NCBI GenBank assembly: GCA_002410505.1
Contig: DHSO01000022.1
Span: forward strand, 71,915-106,306
Length of the DNA: 34,392 nucleotides
Source of the DNA: Cloacimonetes bacterium UBA5284
Lineage (GTDB): Bacteria > Cloacimonadota > Cloacimonadia > Cloacimonadales > Cloacimonadaceae
Reading direction: 5' to 3'
Part shown: piece by piece, positions 25,381-32,551 of the stretch
How positions within the stretch are numbered: position 1 is the stretch's first letter
Layout of the letters: every line of letters begins with the position of its first letter
The notes under the pieces: model-generated
What the model was told of the DNA's origin: nothing
Databases searched by the model: none
Seen by the model: only the letters and a program-made list of their open reading frames with translations
Made by a program: the position numbers and the translations under genes

Positions 25381-25746
25381 TTAGTTGCCGGTAGCGACAA
25401 CATAGTCGGAGACGACTCTGCCATTAACGATGTGCTCGACTACTACTTTTCTGACTTTGTCCGGATTCATGTTTCCATAAGTAACTTTTGGCTTGCCGTC
25501 TTCAATGATGTCCACAACCGGTTCCATTGAAGAAAGGCCTTTTTCGCCGGTCTGGGTAACCATGACATCGGTCAAGTTTCTCGCTGCAATCTCTTCCAGA
25601 AAGGTCTTCATTACTTCACGTGCGCCCATCGCGATACCGGATGTTCCCATCCCCACCACGATCTTCACGCGTACGTTACCGCCACGAAGCTTCATGTCTT
25701 CCTGGGCTTTTTCACGGATTTTTTTAAGGTCTGCCAATGTTTTCAT
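25381..25746 (-). CDS. Thioredoxin-like ferredoxin (HndB-type) lacking all cysteines
   Basis: A 121-residue protein of the (2Fe-2S) ferredoxin-like family usually encoded just before hydB. The fold signature is clear: KIVVGMGTSGIAMGAREV (28-45), DVMVTQTGEKGLSSMEP (60-76) and VVEHIVNGRVV near 107-117. In relatives I remember, these segments read GTCGIA and TGCxGLC. Here the cysteines are Ser, Glu and Ser, and the whole protein contains no cysteine, so it cannot hold a [2Fe-2S] cluster through thiolates. The frame is intact with GGAGG before an ATG that overlaps the upstream stop by one base, so it is expressed, not decayed. It may be a structural subunit or an assembly protein. Confidence 0.85.
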   Translation of the reverse strand: MKTLADLKKIREKAQEDMKLRGGNVRVKIVVGMGTSGIAMGAREVMKTFLEEIAARNLTDVMVTQTGEKGLSSMEPVVDIIEDGKPKVTYGNMNPDKVRKVVVEHIVNGRVVSDYVVATGN

Positions 25747-26315
25747 CAGACATCCTCCATGTTTGTATTTTGTATTCCTTCATATAAAGATTGGTCTATG
25801 TATTCTATGACATCGGGATAGGTGAGAGGGATGTCTCCCAGTTCTTCCCGAATAGCTTTGGTATCGAAATGAAAACAGAGCTCTTTGGCTTTGTCCTTGT
25901 AGAGAAAGTGAATAAAGAAATCAACCTCAGGATGTCCGATTATGCCGCCCAAAAGTGTGTCTTTCAGGTTTCCCAAAGGCATTCTGTCTATATGATCCAG
26001 AGGAAAATCTACGGTGAGAACTGTGCCAAAGCCGGGTTCGCTGGCCATCTTAAAAGAGCCACCGACGATCTCTGCGTTCTGTTTGAACAAGGGTATGCCC
26101 AAGCCTACTTTTTTTACCCGCTCTTCTTTTGAAGTATAAAAAGGATCCTGAGCTTTTTCCAAAGTGTGCGCATCCATTCCTGAACCATCATCTTCAACGA
26201 TGATTCTCAGCCGATTCTTCAATACATTGTTAATCACGCGCACCTTGATATTTCTCGCTCCCGCTCTTACGGAATTTTCCAGGATATCCAATAGGTGCAA
26301 AGATATGTCTTGCAT
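25746..26315 (-). CDS. HATPase-domain protein of the hydrogenase operon
   Basis: A 189-residue GHKL ATPase-like protein. The N-box ILENSVRAGARNIKV (11-25), G1 box EDDGSGMD (41-48) and the ATP-lid/G2 region KVGLGIPLFKQ (near 69-79) followed by GTVLTVDFPL are all visible. There is no phosphoacceptor or transmembrane domain. Stand-alone HATPases of this kind recur between hydC and the ferredoxin gene in clostridial hydrogenase operons. Their role there is not established; a regulatory kinase or an ATP-dependent assembly role is possible. The C-terminal ~70 residues are a separate alpha/beta segment. It starts 4 bp after the NuoE stop. Confidence 0.88.
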   Translation of the reverse strand: MQDISLHLLDILENSVRAGARNIKVRVINNVLKNRLRIIVEDDGSGMDAHTLEKAQDPFYTSKEERVKKVGLGIPLFKQNAEIVGGSFKMASEPGFGTVLTVDFPLDHIDRMPLGNLKDTLLGGIIGHPEVDFFIHFLYKDKAKELCFHFDTKAIREELGDIPLTYPDVIEYIDQSLYEGIQNTNMEDV

Positions 26316-26319
26316 TGAA

Positions 26320-26802
26320 TTACTCGTAACGCTTCAGGATTTCTTTTATTTTGTCTTTGTTATCGATACGTCCGAAAGTGTCTTCTCCGATCACAAAAAC
26401 CGGAGCCAGAGAGCAGGCACCCACACAACGTACTGCGCTCAAAGTGAAGCGCCCGTCTTCTGTGGTTTCGCCCATTGTGACGCCCAACTCTTCGGATATC
26501 ATTTGGATCAATCGCGGCGCTCCTTTCACAAAACAGGCCGTGCCAGTGCAAACGTTCAGAGTGTACTTTCCGCGGGGTTGCATGGAAAAGAAATTGTAAA
26601 AAGTAACCACGCCATAGATTTTGCTGGCGGGGATGTTCATCTTTTCGGCAACAAACTCTTGCACTTCGATGGGCAGGTATCCAAAGATCTCCTGAGCGAT
26701 ACGTAAAATCTCAATCAGCGGATTACGCAGATCCTTTTTTTCTTCGATTGCCTCTGCCAGGCGATCGTAGAGTCGGTTTTTGTCTTGAGCTATGGAAGCC
26801 AT
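26320..26802 (-). CDS. hydC: NuoE/HydC-like [2Fe-2S] subunit
   Basis: A 160-residue 24-kDa-type subunit with Cys85 and Cys90 (CTGTAC), Cys126 and Cys130 (CVGAC) as [2Fe-2S] ligands, and the conserved YGVVTFYNFF segment (63-72). It would form the diaphorase entry with HydB. I place the start at 26802 because AAGGAGG stands 7 nt before that ATG; an in-frame ATG at 26826 lacks this and abuts the PHP gene's stop. The HATPase gene follows after 4 bp. Confidence 0.94.
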   Translation of the reverse strand: MASIAQDKNRLYDRLAEAIEEKKDLRNPLIEILRIAQEIFGYLPIEVQEFVAEKMNIPASKIYGVVTFYNFFSMQPRGKYTLNVCTGTACFVKGAPRLIQMISEELGVTMGETTEDGRFTLSAVRCVGACSLAPVFVIGEDTFGRIDNKDKIKEILKRYE

Positions 26803-26826
26803 AACTCCTCCTTGTCTATCATTCAT

Positions 26827-27567
26827 TTATTTGTGTTCTATGTATCTACCATCATTTTTTCGAGCTGCTGCCAGCAATTCGCATACACTGCCTTGCTGTG
26901 CATACACCGTGCAGAGTCCGGGCTTCAAGTCTGCCAGATAGTGGGCATCGCTAGCCCTCAAAAAGGCTTTCTTTGCCATTTCCGGGTGTCGGGAAATGAA
27001 GCTTTCCAGGTCCATTGCCGCGCTTATGCCCAGAAGTTCAAATTCCGGATATGCAGGTAAAAACCCCAATTGAGAGATTATGCTGTTTACTTCAGCATCC
27101 ACATGGGCAGGTACCGGAAGACCACCAAAAGCTAAAACTTGTTCCGTAGCACTTGCCAAATCCCAAGTAGAGGAATTAATCAATGCACGAGATTCCACTC
27201 TTAAAATGTTCTCATTTTCGTCAATGATTACTTGATCTCCAAAGTATTCCGGATCGTTATCGATGGGCAAAAGCGATTTATACAGTTCGGCATCGAATGC
27301 CATTGCCCTCTCAGAATCGTCGAAATAGGCCAAAAGATGAATTTCTTCCATACTCTGAATTTCTACGCCCCAACTAAAGGACAGTCCGGCTTTGCGAGCT
27401 ACCGCTTCATACGCGGCACAATTTGCCATACTGTTATGATCTGTGATGGCAAACCATTCTATCTGCAGCTCTTTCAGCCTGGCAACAAGGGCAGAAGGCG
27501 ACATCTCCAGGCCTCCACAGGGAGATAACACACTATGTATATGTAGATCAGCGCTAATGAGGCGCAT
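26827..27567 (-). CDS. PHP-domain metal-dependent phosphoesterase
   Basis: A 246-residue PHP-domain protein with the metal-binding motifs in order: DLHIHS (7-12), ITDHN (near 41-45), GVEIQS (near 66-71), a His in PAHVDAEV (near 153-160) and SDAH (near 209-212). Family members hydrolyse phosphoesters using a trinuclear metal centre. The natural substrate here is unknown. PHP genes also sit in clostridial hydrogenase operons next to nuoE-like genes, so a link to nucleotide or signalling chemistry of this system is plausible. It starts 11 bp after the DRTGG gene. Confidence 0.88.
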   Translation of the reverse strand: MRLISADLHIHSVLSPCGGLEMSPSALVARLKELQIEWFAITDHNSMANCAAYEAVARKAGLSFSWGVEIQSMEEIHLLAYFDDSERAMAFDAELYKSLLPIDNDPEYFGDQVIIDENENILRVESRALINSSTWDLASATEQVLAFGGLPVPAHVDAEVNSIISQLGFLPAYPEFELLGISAAMDLESFISRHPEMAKKAFLRASDAHYLADLKPGLCTVYAQQGSVCELLAAARKNDGRYIEHK

Positions 27568-27578
27568 GAGTTCTTTCG

Positions 27579-27920
27579 CTAAAGGCCCAAGGTCTGATAC
27601 AAGATTCCAGCCAAAATAAATGTGTCAAGGTTGCTGCTAACGAGGCAGATGCCTTCTTCCAGAGCCTTATCGCACACAGTATCATCAGGCACATTACCTT
27701 TGGCAAAGATTATTACGGGAATTCCCGTCATAGAAGCTACAGCTATTACATTCAGGTGCTTCATGATGGTTATCCAGGCTTGATCCGGCTTTGCCGAGCC
27801 CATCACATCGCTAAGCATATCACTCACATAAGCTCCTGTGATTTCGATGGATTCGGGATCTATGGCGGGAGTGTGGATTTTGCCATCTATTCTGGCTATG
27901 AATTCACTTAATTTACTCAT
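27579..27920 (-). CDS. DRTGG-like domain protein (second copy)
   Basis: A 113-residue small alpha/beta protein resembling the DRTGG domain found next to CBS or HPr-kinase-like domains. Seen: an N-terminal helix, GAYVSDMLSDVM (29-40), AWITIMKHLNVIAVAS (48-63), GIPVIIFAKGN (66-76) and a C-terminal SSNLDTFILAGIL (94-106). It is a paralogue of the 115-residue protein encoded at 29733-30080, which has matching segments ASDMISDIL and TTKFTLYRCSGLL. The domain may bind nucleotides, but function is unproven. AAGGA precedes the ATG. Confidence 0.8.
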   Translation of the reverse strand: MSKLSEFIARIDGKIHTPAIDPESIEITGAYVSDMLSDVMGSAKPDQAWITIMKHLNVIAVASMTGIPVIIFAKGNVPDDTVCDKALEEGICLVSSNLDTFILAGILYQTLGL

Positions 27921-27944
27921 GATATTATCCTTATTATATAAATT

Positions 27945-29228
27945 TTATTCATCTTCTTCCTCAGTACTCTTGCCGCGCTTCAGTACCACGCAATCATCCA
28001 AAGAAGCTTTGCCCAAAACGATGTCTTCTGCCAAAGCATAGCAGGTGGGGCTGCCGCATGCGCTGCAATTCAATCCCGGAAGCATGGTGAGGAATTCATT
28101 GATCTTTTTCATTTTCTGAATGGCTTTTTTGATGTCTTTATCCAATTCCATGATGGGACGTGCTGACAAAGGGGATACCGAGAATTCACCGGCTTCATGC
28201 AAACGTTCCAATTCTTCCACGTGAATCTCGCTACCTTCACCCTCTTTGCTCATTTTTTTGATGCGGCTCATTGCCACAAAAGGGTTTTCTACATTCAAAC
28301 AACCGCCCACGCAGCCGTTTGTGCAGCTTCGGAGTACTATATAATCATACTGGTCCAGATAGTGGTCTTCTACCCGGGAGAGTATGTCCATCACATTCTC
28401 CACACCATTCACCGAAAGTGCGCGGATATCGTCCGTATCTACCAATTCTGCCTGCACACCGGATAGTGCCCAAGTAAGGCCCTGAGGATAGGTGTCGATA
28501 TGTTTGGGATTGTTCTGCACATCTTTGATGATCTCGCGCACCTTGCCATAGATCATTCCTGTGGAAAAAGCTCCGTCTTGCAGATGTTTATAGGCCCCTT
28601 CGGGTTGATGAACAGCTGTTACATGTGCCACGCAGGGCACGATCAGAAAGATACCGATTTCCTCGTCACTCAGCTGTTGCTCTTTGGATATTTTATCGCG
28701 TAAATAGCGGGTGAGAATGCTCATTGGAGCTTCTTCATGAAAGAGATTCGGCAATAGTGAAGGATATTTCACCTGGATCAGGCGAACCACGGCAGGGCAG
28801 TTGCTGCTGAGGATGGGTCTTTTGTCCCTGTGTTCGCGAATATACTGGCGGATCACAGAGATCATAAAGTCCGTAACCATCGCCTCTTCTGCCACTTCAT
28901 CGAAACCAAGTTGCAATATTGCTTGTTTGGCATTGCCATAACTGATATCTTCGGAAAACTGACCGAAGAAACTGGAAGAGATTATGGCTACAGTGTATTT
29001 AAAATTATGGATGATATCCAAAGGATCACTGGAAGGGATGATAGCATGGAATTCACAAGCGGTAACACAATTACCGCAGTCCACACAACGATTGGGATCG
29101 ATGTAAGCCTTGCGATTCCGCACCCTGATGGCTTCGGTGGGGCAGACTCTCACGCAGGCTGTGCAACCGGTGCAGTTGTCCTCCAGGATCTGTATGGCAT
29201 GAAAGTATTTACTATCTTTCTTATTCAT
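27945..29228 (-). CDS. Sensory-hydrogenase-like Fe-S protein (HsfB-type)
   Basis: A 427-residue protein. Domains in order: 2x[4Fe-4S] ferredoxin (Cys19/22/25/29 and 48/51/54/58); an [FeFe] hydrogenase large-subunit-like domain (about 75-315); and a Fes-type [4Fe-4S] domain (Cys388, 391, 396, 413). In the hydrogenase part, L1 reads SSNCP (141-145), L2 VPCVAH (197-202) and L3 SCTNGCVGGC (301-310). Cys144, 199, 302 and 306 match the four [4Fe-4S]H ligands; Cys144 to Cys199 is 55 residues, as in CpI. The proton-relay cysteine is Asn143, the L2 Lys is His and the L2 Glu is lost. It probably senses H2 or redox state instead of turning over. Clostridial relatives carry a PAS domain; this one does not, but a HATPase gene precedes it. 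Confidence 0.88.
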   Translation of the reverse strand: MNKKDSKYFHAIQILEDNCTGCTACVRVCPTEAIRVRNRKAYIDPNRCVDCGNCVTACEFHAIIPSSDPLDIIHNFKYTVAIISSSFFGQFSEDISYGNAKQAILQLGFDEVAEEAMVTDFMISVIRQYIREHRDKRPILSSNCPAVVRLIQVKYPSLLPNLFHEEAPMSILTRYLRDKISKEQQLSDEEIGIFLIVPCVAHVTAVHQPEGAYKHLQDGAFSTGMIYGKVREIIKDVQNNPKHIDTYPQGLTWALSGVQAELVDTDDIRALSVNGVENVMDILSRVEDHYLDQYDYIVLRSCTNGCVGGCLNVENPFVAMSRIKKMSKEGEGSEIHVEELERLHEAGEFSVSPLSARPIMELDKDIKKAIQKMKKINEFLTMLPGLNCSACGSPTCYALAEDIVLGKASLDDCVVLKRGKSTEEEDE

Positions 29229-29234
29229 GGCATT

Positions 29235-29732
29235 TTACGAGAAGTAGATTATAAACTCAACCAGGGTAGAAGAGCCATGCTCGGATACAATATGCATGGC
29301 ATCGCTGTTTTTTTTGATGTTTGGTAAACCTAGGCCGGCGCCAAAGCCAAGCTCGCGCACCAGTTCATCCGCTGTGGAAAAACCGGGTATCATGGCTTGT
29401 TCGATGTTGCCGATACCAGGCCCTTCATCCTCGAAACGGATATGGATAAAATCATCATGAACCGCGCTATGCATCACTCCACCTTTAGAGTGAGCGGCTA
29501 CATTGATCTCCGCCTCATAAGAGGCAACTGCTATGCGGCGTAATACTTCCGAACTAACCCCCAGACGTTTTAATAGGTTCTTCACTTCCGAAGAACCCTT
29601 GCCAGCTGTATTGAAATCTTTTTCCGGAACCGTGAACATAAGATCTACCTCGGAAGAACCGTTATCCACGAGATAGCTGTTTACTCGCTCTTCAAAGCCT
29701 TCGGCTATATACCAATACTCTGCCATAGCCAC
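29235..29732 (-). CDS. Anti-sigma-factor-like HATPase protein (RsbW/RsbT type)
   Basis: A 165-residue GHKL ATPase of the anti-sigma/serine-kinase type. The N-box is in RRIAVASYEAEINVAAHS (about 65-82), the G1 box is EDEGPGIGN (101-109), and FGAGLGLPNIKK (about 129-140) forms the lid. It likely binds ATP and could phosphorylate or sequester a partner protein. It follows the first DRTGG gene with no gap. The start may be the GTG directly after that stop (29732) or the ATG two codons later (29726); neither has a strong ribosome-binding site, suggesting coupled translation. The sensory-hydrogenase-like gene follows after 6 bp, so it may act as its output module. Confidence 0.87.
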   Translation of the reverse strand: MAMAEYWYIAEGFEERVNSYLVDNGSSEVDLMFTVPEKDFNTAGKGSSEVKNLLKRLGVSSEVLRRIAVASYEAEINVAAHSKGGVMHSAVHDDFIHIRFEDEGPGIGNIEQAMIPGFSTADELVRELGFGAGLGLPNIKKNSDAMHIVSEHGSSTLVEFIIYFS

Positions 29733-30080
29733 TTAGATCTTGCAACTGCGCAGACCCGCGTTGAAAAGCAGGCCGCTGCAGCGATATAGGGTAAACTTTG
29801 TAGTAATGATTGGCAGTCCCCGCTCGGATGCCATATCGATCACATCCTGCAAGGGACGTTTTCCCCGAACAAATACGATACCAGAGAGATCGATCATGTC
29901 GCTGAGACGTATGACCTGATTGTTTGTGAGCCCGGTTAAAAGCAAGGTTGGCTCTTTGGTACACATAAGAATGTCGGAAATCATATCAGACGCAAAAGCG
30001 CAGGGCACTTCCCTGTCCAGATCAGCTTCCGGGAATAGAACTTCGCCTTCCAGCAAAGTTACGATATCTCTTAGAGTCAT
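29733..30080 (-). CDS. DRTGG-like domain protein (first copy)
   Basis: A 115-residue small protein of the DRTGG-domain type: FASDMISDILMCTKEPTLLL (29-48), LTNNQVIRLSDMIDLSGIVF (49-68), GKRPLQDVIDMASERGLPII (73-92) and TLYRCSGLLFNAGL near 97-110. It is the first gene of the twelve-gene reverse hydrogenase operon, with AAGGTGAG before the ATG. Similar small DRTGG genes open hydrogenase operons in Clostridia. Function unknown; a nucleotide- or metabolite-binding regulator is plausible. Confidence 0.82.
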   Translation of the reverse strand: MTLRDIVTLLEGEVLFPEADLDREVPCAFASDMISDILMCTKEPTLLLTGLTNNQVIRLSDMIDLSGIVFVRGKRPLQDVIDMASERGLPIITTKFTLYRCSGLLFNAGLRSCKI

Positions 30081-30483
30081 TCAATCTCACCTTGTAATTA
30101 TTCTAGAACGCACTTTCAGAAAATCCTGTATATCAGTCAAGAGAAAATGTGCTTGAAATCCCTCGATTATTACTTTAGCTTGATTATTGTATGGTTTTTT
30201 GGGGTTCTCAGCACTCAGTTGCTTAGCATTGCTGTTGTTTTTGTGCAGCGATGATTTTGAAACCTCAAGCTTTAAACCTTATTGGGACCGGGTTCGGCAG
30301 AAGGGCTGATATGTTTATGGTCTAAAACCACATTTACAATGTGTATTAATCTTTTCTTGACATCTCCTGTCGTTTCACAACCGTGCTCATTAAATACATT
30401 GAAGGAATTCTGCAAAGCTAACCGTGGTTCTGCCACTGTTAGCGACACCATACAATGAAATCTTTTGGAAAGGAGAGAATGAC
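30081..30483. other. Divergent intergenic control region
   Basis: This gap lies between the reverse hydrogenase operon and forward genes. No recognisable gene or RNA is visible. On the reverse strand a TTGACT (30135-30140) and a TAGAAT (30100-30105) are both present but 29 bp apart, so neither is convincing as a pair. The promoter of the hydrogenase operon must nevertheless lie here. Confidence 0.4.
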
Positions 30484-30594
30484 ATGTATCAAGATTATCG
30501 GAAACAGCCAGTATTTTTACAGAAACCGAACCGGAATCTTCGGTTCAATGCAGACGAAGCTTATAAGAGCAAAGCAGCAGTTCCGCATTGGTAA
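30484..30594 (+). CDS. Possible small protein, 36 residues
   Basis: The ATG at 30484 follows AAGGAGAG (30470-30477) at good spacing and opens a 36-codon frame ending in TAA at 30592. The peptide is basic and polar with aromatic residues (starts MYQDYRKQPVFLQ, ends AAVPHW) and has no signal or membrane segment. I recognise no family. It lies 42 bp upstream of the secreted protein gene and could be co-transcribed with it or be chance. An overlapping ATG at 30479 in another frame is too close to the ribosome-binding site. Confidence 0.3.
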   Translation: MYQDYRKQPVFLQKPNRNLRFNADEAYKSKAAVPHW

Positions 30595-30636
30595 CTTACT
30601 GATAAGTCCTTGAACATGAGCTAAGATGGAAATTCT

Positions 30637-32223
30637 ATGAAACAATTGTTGATACTTATGATTTTGGCCGTCACTGTGCAGCTTTTCGGCGGTAATTGGA
30701 TTTTTGGAGAGAGTATTGGCGGACCCGATATGGAACGGATATGGGATATCCAGAGCGATAGTGAAAGTAATCTTTTTATCACCGGAGAGTTTGTATCTGA
30801 TCTTCTGATCGGAGGACAAAGTATTAACGGGATGGGGCTCTCCGATACCTTTGTGGCAAAGTATGATTGCGATGGTGGCCTGAAGTGGTGCAATGCCTTG
30901 TGCTCCCTATCCGATACCGCTGGTTTGGGAGTGGGAACGGATGCGGATGGTAATTGCTATGTGGGAGGGTACTTCATGGGCACTATGTTTTGTCAGGGCG
31001 ATTCCGTAGTATCGAACGGACTATGGGATGCATATGTAGCGAAGTTTGATCCGGAGGGGACACTGCTTTGGCTCCGCTCTTTTGGGAGCCCTATGAATGA
31101 CATTGTACATGGACTTTGCGTAAATGCTGCAGGAGATGTTTTTGCCGGTGGTTGGTTTGCCGAAACTATGGATTGTGGGGATGGCAGTAGCCTAACTTCA
31201 TATGGGGGATCGGACACTTTTGTGATAGCGATGAACCAATCCGGAGATACTCTTTGGGCGCGTCAGGGCGGTTCTCCCGGAGTTAGTTATGGTTACAAAG
31301 TTGCCTGTGATAATGCCGGAAACTCCTATCTGACCGGTGTTGCAGGCGCGGGAGCAGTCTTTGGTAATTTCAGCTTGCCCGGGGGAATGTTTGTAACGAA
31401 GTACGATGCCCAGGGTAACGAGATTTGGGCTTTACCAACCTCAAACGCGATGGTGATCAGCATATCCTGTATGACTGATGCTGCTGAGGGTCAACAAGGG
31501 ATGGTAGCCGGAAGATTAACTGGAAATGGCTCTTTTGGAGAGTTCAGCTTCGCAACTGTGGCCGGTAGCAGCGACTACTATTGGGCTAGCTTCGACGCTG
31601 AAAGTGGAACTTGGCTGGATCTTCAAGTTCATGGTGGCAGCGGTGATGACCGCGGCAGAGATTGCAGTTTTGATAATGGCCCGGCAGTAGTTGGCACGAT
31701 TAGTGAAAACACGATCTTTATGGGGGAGAATCTAATCAGCGCTGGAGGCGATGACATCGTGATTTATGATCCCGGATTGGGCATCATTCAGGAGGGCGGA
31801 GAGTATTCAGAGGTCCCTTATGCTATTTGTCACATGCCGAACGGCTGTCTTGCTATTGCCGGATGGCATTTTGGCAGCTTTATGCTGGATTCCGGTCCAC
31901 TAAACAGCGGCAATGAGGCCAATCAAAATGGCTTCATGGCAATCTACAGCCCTGCAAATGCTGCGGAAGATGAAGTGCAAAGCCCTCCTATACTGAAGTG
32001 TTATCCCAATCCTTTTACAGAGCAGATCACCGTGAAGGGCTCTAGGGCAAACAAACTCAAGGTGTATAACATGAAGGGGCAACTGGTGAGAGCGATTGAC
32101 AGGGTGGACAAAGACAGCTTCGTATGGGATGGCAGAGACACCCACGGGGGGCATTTAAGCCCCGGGATATACCTGATCAGGTCTGGTGGACAGCTTTCCC
32201 GCGTGATTAAACTGGCAAATTGA
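30637..32223 (+). CDS. Secreted beta-propeller-like protein with C-terminal sorting domain
   Basis: A 528-residue exported protein. A signal peptide covers about residues 1-18 (MKQLLILMILAVTVQLFGG). Repeats of about 50 residues follow, with recurring elements such as GxSDTFVAKYD, DAYVAKFDPEGTLLW, SDTFVIAMNQSGDTLW and MFVTKYDAQGNEIW. These are typical SBBP-like beta-propeller blades. The C-terminal ~75 residues form a type IX-like (Por) sorting/Ig domain: CYPNPFTEQITV, KVYNMKGQLV, then WDGRDTHGGHLSPGIYLIR. The protein is expected at the cell surface or released, and its binding function is unknown. The ribosome-binding site is modest. No secretion genes are nearby. Confidence 0.88.
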   Translation: MKQLLILMILAVTVQLFGGNWIFGESIGGPDMERIWDIQSDSESNLFITGEFVSDLLIGGQSINGMGLSDTFVAKYDCDGGLKWCNALCSLSDTAGLGVGTDADGNCYVGGYFMGTMFCQGDSVVSNGLWDAYVAKFDPEGTLLWLRSFGSPMNDIVHGLCVNAAGDVFAGGWFAETMDCGDGSSLTSYGGSDTFVIAMNQSGDTLWARQGGSPGVSYGYKVACDNAGNSYLTGVAGAGAVFGNFSLPGGMFVTKYDAQGNEIWALPTSNAMVISISCMTDAAEGQQGMVAGRLTGNGSFGEFSFATVAGSSDYYWASFDAESGTWLDLQVHGGSGDDRGRDCSFDNGPAVVGTISENTIFMGENLISAGGDDIVIYDPGLGIIQEGGEYSEVPYAICHMPNGCLAIAGWHFGSFMLDSGPLNSGNEANQNGFMAIYSPANAAEDEVQSPPILKCYPNPFTEQITVKGSRANKLKVYNMKGQLVRAIDRVDKDSFVWDGRDTHGGHLSPGIYLIRSGGQLSRVIKLAN

Positions 32224-32526
32224 GATAAGTGTCCGCATATCGCTGATGCGGATAGCGGCAAACTATCATAAAAGCTGCTCATAACGAAATCCGCATGCTT
32301 TATGAAAGTCTTGTATTGATCGCTAACGTCTTTTATGACATATAGTATTTGTATGCTAAGATCAAGCGTAGCCTGAGGACATAATGCTCGAAGTAAAAGA
32401 TTGGATGGAGTATGGCACTCAGAACAGTTAAGAAAGTGGCGGTTGTGGGGGACAAGCTGATACAATAATAAGATTGAATGTGTAAAATAGCATTTGCCTT
32501 TGGATTGTAATAACCTATCATATAAG
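32224..32526. other. Intergenic region with a hairpin
   Basis: Just after the secreted-protein stop, TCCGCAT (32232-32238) pairs with ATGCGGA (32246-32252) around a 7-nt loop. No T-run follows, so it is not a standard terminator. The rest up to the tpx promoter shows no convincing gene on either strand. Confidence 0.5.
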
Positions 32527-32532
32527 TATAAT
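32505..32532 (+). promoter_or_regulatory. Candidate promoter of tpx
   Basis: TTGTAA (32505-32510, 4 of 6) and a perfect TATAAT (32527-32532) with a 16-bp spacer lie just before the ribosome-binding site. A start site only a few bases before AAGGAG would give a very short leader. Confidence 0.45.
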
Positions 32533-32551
32533 ATCAAGAAGGAGCTATACA

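Noticed and set aside
24613..25530. Forward open frame of about 300 codons opposite hydB
   Set aside because: Antisense shadow of hydB and the ferredoxin-like gene; no ribosome-binding site and no plausible product.
30100..30140. TTGACT and TAGAAT on the reverse strand as the hydrogenase operon promoter
   Set aside because: The two boxes are 29 bp apart, far beyond a usable spacer, and no better partner was found for either.
30206..30234. CIRCE-like half site (TCAGCACTC) upstream of the hydrogenase operon
   Set aside because: The right arm at the required 9-bp spacing (GCATTGCTG) does not match GAGTGCTAA, so only one half site exists.
32232..32252. Hairpin after the secreted-protein gene as an intrinsic terminator
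   Set aside because: The 7-bp stem is perfect but no T-run follows on either strand.
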